Below, in pieces: positions 18,326-25,123 of a stretch of DNA of 64,000 nt. Numbering within the stretch: position 1 is the stretch's first letter; each line of letters begins with the position of its first letter. Origin of the DNA: Fodinibius salsisoli (GTDB lineage Bacteria; Bacteroidota; Rhodothermia; Balneolales; Balneolaceae); the NCBI RefSeq assembly GCF_026229185.1, contig NZ_JAGGJA010000012.1, positions 49,531 through 113,530 on the forward strand. The letters are read 5' to 3'. A model generated the notes under the pieces. It saw nothing but the letters and a program-made list of their open reading frames with translations, did no database searches and was not told the DNA's origin. The translations under genes were made by a program, and so were the position numbers.

Positions 18326-19225
18326 TCATCGCAAGCCGTTGGACACCCCCTTACAAATACGGCTAACCGCATCATGGCTATGCAGGCTCTCCATATGAAC
18401 ACAACGGATCACAAAATCCAGAATCTCCTTCTGTTCGTTGAGCTGCTCATAAATCAATCGCGCAGCATCTTCCACAAACTTTTGAAAGGCTCCATTCATT
18501 TCAGCAAAAGCTTGTTCATCCTCGCGCTTCACCATAACCTGGGTTTCTGTCATCAGGGCCTCGCGGCAATGTTGAACCAAATTTTCTACGAACATAGAGT
18601 CATCCAACTCTACCGTCATACTGGCCACGCTCCGCTGGCTGTGCGGTATAGATGCTACGCCCCGTGAGTCTCGCGCATGTTCGGATAACTCATAAGAACA
18701 GGGGCAGGCACTGCTATACTCAAAATCCAAGTGCATAAACTTGCGAAACTCGCCATTAGCACTTAAGGTGCCCTCAATAGCAGCCTCATAATACTGGTAT
18801 CCTTCCAAGCCCGAACGCAGACTTTCTTGCAAGATCGGATAATTGAACGACAGTTTGATGTAAGCCGATTGAGAATCCAGCTCTTCAACATAGGTTTTGA
18901 GGACTTCCTCCAACATATCCGGATGAAATACTTCATCCTTAAAATCATAAAACCGTCGTATAATACGGCTCATATTGATCCCCTTTTTACCTGCTTCAAG
19001 ACCTACATATCCACCCACTGATGTTTCAAGTGTTATGATTTCGCCATCCGGACGAGGATATTTTAATGGAAGTTTAAAATCCGAGATACCGACCTGCTGG
19101 ATGGGTACGTTTGCTCCTTCAATAAGCGAAGCCGGGCCATTCTGCAGATCGGGCAGACTTTCCTTATACGCATCCGAAACGGTAAATGTAGGGTCGTAAT
19201 AACGCTTCAATTTCGTAGAAATCAT
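18326..19225 (-). CDS. folE2: GTP cyclohydrolase I type 2 (FolE2/GCYH-IB)
   Basis: The 299-residue enzyme converts GTP to 7,8-dihydroneopterin triphosphate, the first step toward folate, queuosine and biopterins. The family motifs are visible: VGGYVGLEAGKKGINMSR, and the metal-site segment FEYSSACPCSYELSEHARD with Cys174 and Cys176, followed by IPHSQRS. FolE2 enzymes accept several divalent metals and often work when zinc is scarce. It is encoded 38 bases downstream of the PTPS-like gene on the same strand. No FolE (type IA) is present in this window. Confidence 0.96.
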   Translation of the reverse strand: MISTKLKRYYDPTFTVSDAYKESLPDLQNGPASLIEGANVPIQQVGISDFKLPLKYPRPDGEIITLETSVGGYVGLEAGKKGINMSRIIRRFYDFKDEVFHPDMLEEVLKTYVEELDSQSAYIKLSFNYPILQESLRSGLEGYQYYEAAIEGTLSANGEFRKFMHLDFEYSSACPCSYELSEHARDSRGVASIPHSQRSVASMTVELDDSMFVENLVQHCREALMTETQVMVKREDEQAFAEMNGAFQKFVEDAARLIYEQLNEQKEILDFVIRCVHMESLHSHDAVSRICKGVSNGLR

Positions 19226-19263
19226 TCGTTTAAGCTACTGTTCTATGACTATAAGCTGTATGG

Positions 19264-19716
19264 TTAATCAATATTGGGCAACGGCTTGCCCAAAAGATAT
19301 GGACAATATTCGGCTGAATTTCGTTCGGTTTCTTGTAATTCAACTTTATATAGAAACCCATTACTCCCCTCTGCCTCAGCAATCGGCCCTTCAAGTTGGT
19401 CGAAAAAAGCCCTAACCAAATTTTCCGTCGACGGCATCATACCATTCAAAAACGGAACATCAAGGTTTAAATTCTTGTGATCACACTTTTCGATAACCCG
19501 GTTCTCGATAATCTGTTTTAACGTTGACAGATCGATAACATAGCCGGTTGTACTATCAACTTCCCCGGCTACCGTTACATTTATGATATAATTATGCCCA
19601 TGCCAATTTTCATGGTTGCACTTCCCAAACATTTCGCGATTCCATTCGTCCGATTTGTCTGGATTATGAAGTCGGTGAGCCGCGTTAAAATGAGCTCTTC
19701 TCGTTACAAAAACCAA
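19264..19716 (-). CDS. 6-pyruvoyl-tetrahydropterin synthase / QueD-family enzyme
   Basis: The 150-residue enzyme has the zinc ligands His14 (AAHRL), His39 and His41 (WHGHNY) and catalytic Cys33 in FGKCNHENWHGHNY. The spacing is C-x5-HGH, as in animal-type PTPS. Many QueD proteins have C-x3-HGH. The C-terminal LQETERNSAEY supplies the pterin-binding Glu. It would act on dihydroneopterin triphosphate from the adjacent FolE2, giving 6-pyruvoyl-tetrahydropterin (biopterin route) or carboxytetrahydropterin (queuosine route). The start appears to be TTG at 19716: an in-frame stop lies upstream and no ATG precedes the first strand (FVTRRAHF). I am sure of the family, less sure of the product. Confidence 0.9.
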   Translation of the reverse strand: MVFVTRRAHFNAAHRLHNPDKSDEWNREMFGKCNHENWHGHNYIINVTVAGEVDSTTGYVIDLSTLKQIIENRVIEKCDHKNLNLDVPFLNGMMPSTENLVRAFFDQLEGPIAEAEGSNGFLYKVELQETERNSAEYCPYLLGKPLPNID

Positions 19717-19800
19717 TTGTTTGTCATTTTATTGTTTAAAATATCGACTCTCCAAAACGAATCTTCAAAAGCCATGGTTCCAAAATATCAGCTAAAATTA

Positions 19801-20883
19801 TCACGATTTAACATTTTTTTCAACTGATAACTGATATGAATCCTTTCTATAGTATTTTTCCTTTAACCAGAAAGCGACATTAACCAATGCAATCAGTACT
19901 GGTACTTCAACCAAAGGACCAATGACTCCGGTAAAAGCTTGTCCACTGTTGAGGCCAAATATGGCAATAGCAACAGCGATCGCCAGCTCAAAATTGTTGC
20001 CGGCCGCCGTAAAAGCAATAGACGCATTCTTGTCATAATCGGCTCCCATCACTTTACTAATGATAAATCCAATAAAGAACATTACTATAAAATAAATAAT
20101 TAGGGGTATAGCAATGCGAACTACATCCAGCGGAATTTGTACAATCAGTTCGCCTTTAAGACTAAACATGACCACAATAGTGAAAAGAAGAGCCATAAGT
20201 GTAAGCGGAGAAACAGCGGGCAAAAATTTTTCTTCATACCATTTTCGGCCTTTCAGTTTTACCAATGCAAAACGACTGATCATACCTGCCAAAAACGGGA
20301 TACCAAGATAAATAGCCACACTCTCAGCTACAGTCATAATCGAGATATCTACAATAGCACCTTCAAAACCCAATAGCGGCGGCAGTTTAGTGATAAAAAG
20401 CCACGCATAGAAGCTGTACGTAAAGACTTGGAAAAGACTGTTCAGCGCCACCAGGCCAGCCCCATATTCACTACTTCCCTCCGCCAGATCGTTCCACACC
20501 AAGACCATGGCAATACAGCGGGCCAGTCCAATAAGGATTAAGCCGACCATATACTCCGGATAGTCATGCAAAAAAATAATAGCCAAGGCAAACATAAGGA
20601 CCGGACCAATGATCCAGTTTAGTACCAACGATATGCTCAATACCTTTACATCTTTAAAAACTTTGGGAAGGAGCTTATAATCTACCTTCGCCAGTGGTGG
20701 ATACATCATCAAAATAAGTCCGATTGCAATGGGAATATTGGTCGATCCGCTGCTGAAGGAATTAATAAATTGCGAAGTGGAAGGAAAGGCGTAACCGATT
20801 CCAACGCCCACCGCCATAGCAACGAATATCCACAGCGTTAGAAAACGGTCTAACAGATTCATCTTTTTGCGTGGAGAAGACAT
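19801..20883 (-). CDS. acr3: Arsenite efflux transporter ACR3
   Basis: The 360-residue inner-membrane protein of the BASS superfamily has about ten hydrophobic helices. The ACR3 signature includes the conserved cysteine in [16 protein letters not shown], which lies in the arsenite translocation path, and the [17 protein letters not shown] motif near the C-terminus. It extrudes arsenite using the proton motive force. I chose ATG 20883 ([14 protein letters not shown]); the frame stays open to 20952, but the extra residues fall in repeat-like intergenic DNA. It belongs to the arsenic gene group: arsR, arsM, arsenate reductase and acr3 run in that order on the minus strand. Confidence 0.95.
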   Translation of the reverse strand: MSSPRKKMNLLDRFLTLWIFVAMAVGVGIGYAFPSTSQFINSFSSGSTNIPIAIGLILMMYPPLAKVDYKLLPKVFKDVKVLSISLVLNWIIGPVLMFALAIIFLHDYPEYMVGLILIGLARCIAMVLVWNDLAEGSSEYGAGLVALNSLFQVFTYSFYAWLFITKLPPLLGFEGAIVDISIMTVAESVAIYLGIPFLAGMISRFALVKLKGRKWYEEKFLPAVSPLTLMALLFTIVVMFSLKGELIVQIPLDVVRIAIPLIIYFIVMFFIGFIISKVMGADYDKNASIAFTAAGNNFELAIAVAIAIFGLNSGQAFTGVIGPLVEVPVLIALVNVAFWLKEKYYRKDSYQLSVEKNVKS

Positions 20884-20947
20884 AGAGTGCACAAAAATTT
20901 GTATAGTATTTGGGTTTATTAGAGGCTTTGCAATACTGCCCCAGTTT

Positions 20948-20971
20948 GTCATTCTGAACTCGTTTCAGAAT
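20948..20971 (+). repeat. Dispersed 24-bp intergenic repeat, copy A
   Basis: Bases 20948-20971 match bases 58340-58363 exactly in the opposite orientation. The copy has an internal inverted repeat (ATTCTGAA ... TTTCAGAAT). A second imperfect GTCATCCTG/CAGGATGAC arm about 40 bases downstream (to 21035) suggests a longer palindromic element between the arsenate reductase and acr3 genes. Confidence 0.75.
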
Positions 20972-21072
20972 ATCAGATATCTTTGGCAGCCTTTTAAAAG
21001 AGATCCTGATCCCAAGAATTCGGGACAGGATGACAAGTTAGATTCTCCAAAGGCCTGTTAGTGAGACAAGCC

Positions 21073-21684
21073 TCAACTTAACTGAGACAGCATATAATAC
21101 ATCTCCGAGGCAATCTGCCGGCAGCGTTCATCATAGGTTTGGGCTTCCCCTGGAGTACCATCAGACTCTTTGGGATCGATGTAGGGAATAGAGATGCGAA
21201 GAGAAGTGCCGGGTACCAATGGACAGTTTTCATCGGCATCTGAACAAGTCATAATAGCCGCAAAACCATCCTGTGGATTAGCCTCATCATCAAACGTCTT
21301 CGAAAAACAAGTGAGCGGAGCTGCATCTTCAGCATAGAAAACCTTATATCGTGGATTTTCTCCACCCGGATTTTCGACCTTGAAACCCGCTCGCTCAATG
21401 GCCGCCACCGCCCTTGGGTTAAAAGCCGTTTCTTCGGTACCGCCGGAAAAGGTGTTGATATATTCTAATCCAAAATGATGCGCTAATACTGCCGCCCAGA
21501 CCTGGCAGAAATGACTCCTACGGCTGTTGTGCGTGCAAACAAACGTTAACTTGGCACCACTCCCCTCTTCTACCTTTGATGAGATAAAGTCGGAAATTTG
21601 ACGAAGCTTCTGCTTGCGTTCGCTCCCTATTTGGAAGGTGTCATCCTCAAGTTGTTGAATGTAAGTCAAAAGCTCTTGGTACAT
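21073..21684 (-). CDS. LMW protein-tyrosine-phosphatase-type arsenate reductase
   Basis: The 203-residue protein has the phosphatase P-loop C-x5-R: Cys50-THNSR-Arg56-Ser in FVCTHNSRRSHFCQ. The core resembles the low-molecular-weight phosphatase fold. Additional cysteines in PLTCFS, IMTCSDADENCPLVPG and DERC could serve the intramolecular thiol relay used by thioredoxin-coupled arsenate reductases. It is somewhat longer than ArsC of Staphylococcus (about 130), as is common for the Bacteroidota form. Its position between arsM and acr3 supports reduction of arsenate to arsenite, the substrate of both neighbours. A general tyrosine phosphatase is the alternative. Confidence 0.88.
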   Translation of the reverse strand: MYQELLTYIQQLEDDTFQIGSERKQKLRQISDFISSKVEEGSGAKLTFVCTHNSRRSHFCQVWAAVLAHHFGLEYINTFSGGTEETAFNPRAVAAIERAGFKVENPGGENPRYKVFYAEDAAPLTCFSKTFDDEANPQDGFAAIMTCSDADENCPLVPGTSLRISIPYIDPKESDGTPGEAQTYDERCRQIASEMYYMLSQLS

Positions 21685-21716
21685 TATAATATATTACGGA
21701 TTAAAACTTGATTAAT

Positions 21717-21904
21717 CCCTCCTTGAGGAGGGTATCTAAATGCTACGATTTTCAGTATTGGTACGGGAGGTATTACTCATTTCTGGTGTCTTGCCCCCTC
21801 CTCCCGAGTAAATCGGGACGGCACTCCCATCAGGAAGGTGTATCGTCTTCACTTCTTATCCAAAGCTAAATATTCATCGGATGACAAGCCCAGTCATCCG
21901 ATGA
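21717..21904. repeat. Cluster of short palindromes between arsM and arsenate reductase
   Basis: The gap 21685-21923 holds no gene. It contains CCCTCCTTGAGGAGGG (21717-21732), a TCCCGA...TCGGGA inverted pair near 21803-21820, and two copies of the 11-mer TCATCSGATGA (21874-21884 and 21894-21904). The 11-mer recurs three times near 62.9-63.5 kb. The palindromes could form RNA hairpins that tune expression of the two flanking genes. They more likely reflect a mobile or expanding repeat family. Confidence 0.65.
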
Positions 21905-21923
21905 TGGAAGCTTATAATTAACA

Positions 21924-22814
21924 CTAACAGCAATCAGGTCTACAGCAGGCGGCTTCAGCTTCTGTAGCGGAGGTAACCTTCCCTTCCTCTTCTCCTCCCG
22001 GTTTTTGGGCAAAGACGGTGATACTATAGATACCCGTGTCACCATTTTTAAAATCTTCAATCTTCTCTTCAGAAAGGTAGCGACTCAGGATATCATCCGG
22101 AAGGGTAATCACTTTTTCCTTTTGCAGCCTAATGTTTTCAAAGCCCTGCTCTTCAATATAGCCAAGATACTGTTCCTTTTGGATGGCACCAGCCACGCAA
22201 CCGGCATACATCTCGGCATCTTCTTTCAATGCTTCCGGTAATTCACCAAGCAAAACAATATCCGAAATACTAAAATGTCCGCCGGGCTTTAACACGCGGA
22301 ATATCTCCGAAAAGACTTGCTGTTTATTGGGGACCAGGTTCAGCACGCAGTTGCTGACGATCACATCTGCCAGATTATCCGAGACAGGCATCTCTTCAAT
22401 ATCACCAGAGCGAAACTCTACATTATTGAAGTTCAATTTTTCGGCATTTTTTCGGGCTTTGGCAATCATCGGCTCCGCAAAATCGATACCCAGAACCTTT
22501 CCTGAGGCTCCGGTCTCGTGACGGGCCACAAAACAATCGTTGCCCGCTCCCGATCCTAAGTCAATCACGGTATCACCCTCCTTTATCTTGGCAAATTGGG
22601 TCGGCAGACCGCAGCCAAGTCCCAGGTCAGCATCGGCGTTATAGCCTTCTACCTCGCTGTAGTCGTCGGTCATAATGTTATAGACTTCATCAGACGAGGA
22701 CCCAGACCCACAGCAAGAACTTGCATTGAAATCTGCGGACTGTTCACTAATCTGGCTGTATTTTTCTTTTACTGTTTTCTTCAGTTCATCGGCATTTTTT
22801 GATTTGGTACTCAT
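21924..22814 (-). CDS. arsM: Arsenite S-adenosylmethionine methyltransferase
   Basis: The 296-residue class I methyltransferase has the SAM loop VIDLGSGAGND (residue ~84) and acidic strand end GIDFAEPM. The three conserved arsenic-binding cysteines are at expected contexts: Cys69 (GLGCGLP), Cys157 (SNCVLN) and Cys207 (AGCVAGA). An N-terminal pair, Cys34-Cys35, adds to these. ArsM methylates As(III) to less toxic or volatile methylated forms. The C-terminus ends in a cysteine-rich tail (CCRPDCC), which may bind further As(III). It starts one base after the arsR stop codon, so the two are translationally linked and share ArsR control. Confidence 0.96.
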   Translation of the reverse strand: MSTKSKNADELKKTVKEKYSQISEQSADFNASSCCGSGSSSDEVYNIMTDDYSEVEGYNADADLGLGCGLPTQFAKIKEGDTVIDLGSGAGNDCFVARHETGASGKVLGIDFAEPMIAKARKNAEKLNFNNVEFRSGDIEEMPVSDNLADVIVSNCVLNLVPNKQQVFSEIFRVLKPGGHFSISDIVLLGELPEALKEDAEMYAGCVAGAIQKEQYLGYIEEQGFENIRLQKEKVITLPDDILSRYLSEEKIEDFKNGDTGIYSITVFAQKPGGEEEGKVTSATEAEAACCRPDCC

Positions 22815-22815
22815 A

Positions 22816-23151
22816 TCAGCAGCAGTTTTTTTGGGTTGCAGTTGTTAAATTTTTAATCAGGGGTACAAATAGCTCATTAAGGTCTTCAATTCCCTCCTCA
22901 CTAAGGCAATAGCATGTGCGGACCCCATCAATTTCGCCCTGGATGATGCCGGCCTTTTTTAACGCTTTCAGATGTTGAGAAACCGTTGATTGCGCCAATG
23001 GAAGTTCATCCGTAATATCACCACAGATGCAGGTTTCTCGTTCCGCCAGCAATTCGATGATAGCAATACGCGCCGGATGTCCCAGGGCTTTCATCAGCTC
23101 GGAAGTACGTTTTTGCGAAGTATTAAACAGCTTTGCTTTTGTAATTGCCAT
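22816..23151 (-). CDS. arsR: ArsR-family metalloregulatory repressor
   Basis: The 111-residue winged-helix repressor has the ArsR DNA-binding helix QSTVSQHLKALKKAGII. The metal site ETCICGD (Cys41 and Cys43) lies in the alpha-3 position used by As(III)/Sb(III) sensors. A C-terminal Cys-Cys (KNCC) could also take part. It should repress its own operon until trivalent arsenic binds. A 16-bp palindrome 15 bases upstream of the ATG is the likely operator. Confidence 0.95.
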   Translation of the reverse strand: MAITKAKLFNTSQKRTSELMKALGHPARIAIIELLAERETCICGDITDELPLAQSTVSQHLKALKKAGIIQGEIDGVRTCYCLSEEGIEDLNELFVPLIKNLTTATQKNCC

Positions 23152-23165
23152 AATATTAATCGTTT

Positions 23166-23181
23166 ATCGTAAATTTACGAT
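23166..23181. promoter_or_regulatory. arsR: ArsR operator palindrome
   Basis: ATCGTAAATTTACGAT is a perfect 16-bp palindrome with A/T-rich flanks (TTAATCGTTT ... TAATATAATTAA), 15 bases before the arsR start. SmtB/ArsR repressors bind A/T-rich imperfect 12-2-12 palindromes overlapping their promoter, and this site fits in position and composition. Confidence 0.75.
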
Positions 23182-23560
23182 TAATATAATTAAAAAAAGT
23201 TTTCAGTCAAACAAAAATGATGACTACGCATTAAGCGGTTAGAATTGGAGCGGGTTACAAGTCATTTGGCTTTTATGAGCATCTTGTTCTACCCCTACAG
23301 GCAGGGAGAGAGACATCTTGTTGGGCAATTGGAGAAAATAAAAAGGTTCCTTTCCCTACTGATAGAGAGAGGACAGAGCCTATACCAACCGCTGTCGGTA
23401 AGTAGGTCAAAAAGGGTGTAATTAAGGGTTTTACCTATAGGTAATTGCCTTTTCCCCAATCAACGCTAACTGCACAGCGCGTAATGACCATCCTCAGAAT
23501 CGTTTAAACCTAACCGTCAAACACATTCTGTTTCAATAAAATATCATTGAAAATGAGAAA
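23182..23560. other. Intergenic stretch without a gene upstream of arsR
   Basis: The first bases should hold the arsR promoter. The rest, to the terminator at 23561, has no ORF with plausible coding character. The partially repeated words AGGCAGGGAGAGAGAC and TAGAGAGAGGACAGAG look like decayed repeats. Nothing further can be supported. Confidence 0.6.
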
Positions 23561-23580
23561 GGCTCCGAGTCAACGGAGCC
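23561..23580 (-). terminator. Terminator of the receptor/lipoprotein operon
   Basis: A seven-bp GC-rich stem (GGCTCCG with CGGAGCC) and a six-base loop lie 66 bases beyond the lipoprotein stop. On the minus strand the stem is followed by TTTCTCATTTT. Confidence 0.75.
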
Positions 23581-23646
23581 CCCCTGTGATCAGCACACCT
23601 CACACGATTTATGTGAGAGTATTTTTAAAATTCTTTCCTGGATGGG

Positions 23647-25008
23647 TTATTCCCAGCGTACCCAGCTTCCTTCCTGCGTCCAGTCTTCGGTACCGAAGGC
23701 ACCACTATAATCAACCTGGTCAAAGAAGTCGTCTGAAGGAACTTCAACACCACTGGTCAGTGCAGGTGATCCTGCCTGGAGTGCAAAGTTAAAAGAAGCG
23801 GCATCAACAAATTGAGGATCCACATTCTGCAGCCCAAGATCGCTATAGTAAGCGAGCGAAGAACCGTCGTTGGCATTGTTGTGCGAAATGTTACCGCCAA
23901 AGGTCAGAGAAGAACCTACGTTTGCATCGGTTCCATCCTCGGTGTCCACATAAATTGGAGCTTCTGTGTTTTTACCAAAGTTAGCAACAATGATGTTTTT
24001 ATATTCGCCTTCAATACTTTCACGCAGGTGCAGCCCACGGATAGTTTCGCCATTGGCAGCATCATTTCCATAGATGGTAGCGTTGAAAATTTGGGGAGAA
24101 GTTGGGCCGTTTCCACCACTGCAGTCGGCCTGATCATCACAGCCATCGTTCTCAAAACCACGGTTAGAAGGGGTTCCATCGGTTTGTACACCAACCCAAA
24201 ACTGTCCTCTTCCGGTCCATCCCTGGTCGTAGTCAAAGGTATCATCCTGGGCCCCCTTTATGACCAAGTACTTGATATCAACGGTACCGCCGAAAAGTTC
24301 AACACCGTCATCCACTGACTGGTAGATGCTGATATGATCCAGCTGTGTTTCGCTACCTACAGAATACAGGGTCAATGCCTGCAGCTCACTTCCGTCAGCA
24401 ATGCTGTATCCGGAGTATTCAATACGAACGTAGCTTAAATGGCCACTATCGTCCTGGTCGTTGAAGGATTCTCCATTACCAGTATCAGCGCCATATTGAA
24501 CGCCTTGGTCAAGCCCTTCAATTTCTCCGAGTCCGCCCGGAACGTTATTACTGGCTTCACCGGCTAAAATAATACCGCCCCAGCTGGCAACTTCCTTACG
24601 CTCGGAAGTAAACACAATGGGATTATCGGCCGTACCTTCGGCGACTAATCGACCTGATGCCTGAGGTGAATCAAAGTTCGCGACATCACCCGGTAAGGTA
24701 ATAATAGTTCCAACTTCAGCATTATTATTGTTGTGGTAGGTAAAGCTTACTTCTACACCGGGTTCTACCGTTAAAGTAACACCGGGAAGTACGAATCGTG
24801 GTCCGGTGAGTGTGGTATCGTTCGACCAGGTTTGATCTTCAGCAATAAGCTCGCCTGGAAGGTCTTCATACACTGCTGGTATTTCTATGTCGGGATCGGG
24901 ATCAGGGTCTGGATCTGGGCCAACACCGTTATCGTCTCCGCAGCTTGTCAATAGTAGCATTGATGGAAGAACCAAAAATGCTATTAGTTTTGTGACTGTT
25001 GATTTCAT
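23647..25008 (-). CDS. Beta-helix-like lipoprotein paired with a TonB-dependent receptor
   Basis: The 453-residue protein starts at ATG 25008 with a lipoprotein signal (LLLTSC, Cys23) and then an Asp-Pro repeat linker (GPDPDPDPDPD). The body is made of short strand-turn units (GPRFVLPGVTLTVEPGVEVSF, ASGRLVAEGTADNPIVFTSE, DGVELFGGTVDIKYLVIKGA) suggesting a right-handed parallel beta-helix. An acidic patch (QDDTFDYDQGWTGRGQFWVG) and the disulfide candidate CDDQADC are notable. I do not know its biochemical role. It lies 115 bases downstream of a TonB-dependent receptor gene on the same strand, so it may be the surface partner that captures substrate. The frame extends to 25074 but those residues precede the signal peptide. 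Confidence 0.8.
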   Translation of the reverse strand: MKSTVTKLIAFLVLPSMLLLTSCGDDNGVGPDPDPDPDPDIEIPAVYEDLPGELIAEDQTWSNDTTLTGPRFVLPGVTLTVEPGVEVSFTYHNNNNAEVGTIITLPGDVANFDSPQASGRLVAEGTADNPIVFTSERKEVASWGGIILAGEASNNVPGGLGEIEGLDQGVQYGADTGNGESFNDQDDSGHLSYVRIEYSGYSIADGSELQALTLYSVGSETQLDHISIYQSVDDGVELFGGTVDIKYLVIKGAQDDTFDYDQGWTGRGQFWVGVQTDGTPSNRGFENDGCDDQADCSGGNGPTSPQIFNATIYGNDAANGETIRGLHLRESIEGEYKNIIVANFGKNTEAPIYVDTEDGTDANVGSSLTFGGNISHNNANDGSSLAYYSDLGLQNVDPQFVDAASFNFALQAGSPALTSGVEVPSDDFFDQVDYSGAFGTEDWTQEGSWVRWE

Positions 25009-25123
25009 AGTAAGTTTGAATGTTATTTGATTAGTGTGTGAAAGTGTAAGGTTCATTTCTTTGTGTGTGAACATAAGTGATGTTCATTACGAAACTGTTA
25101 CGTCCATATTTTTTAACCATTAA

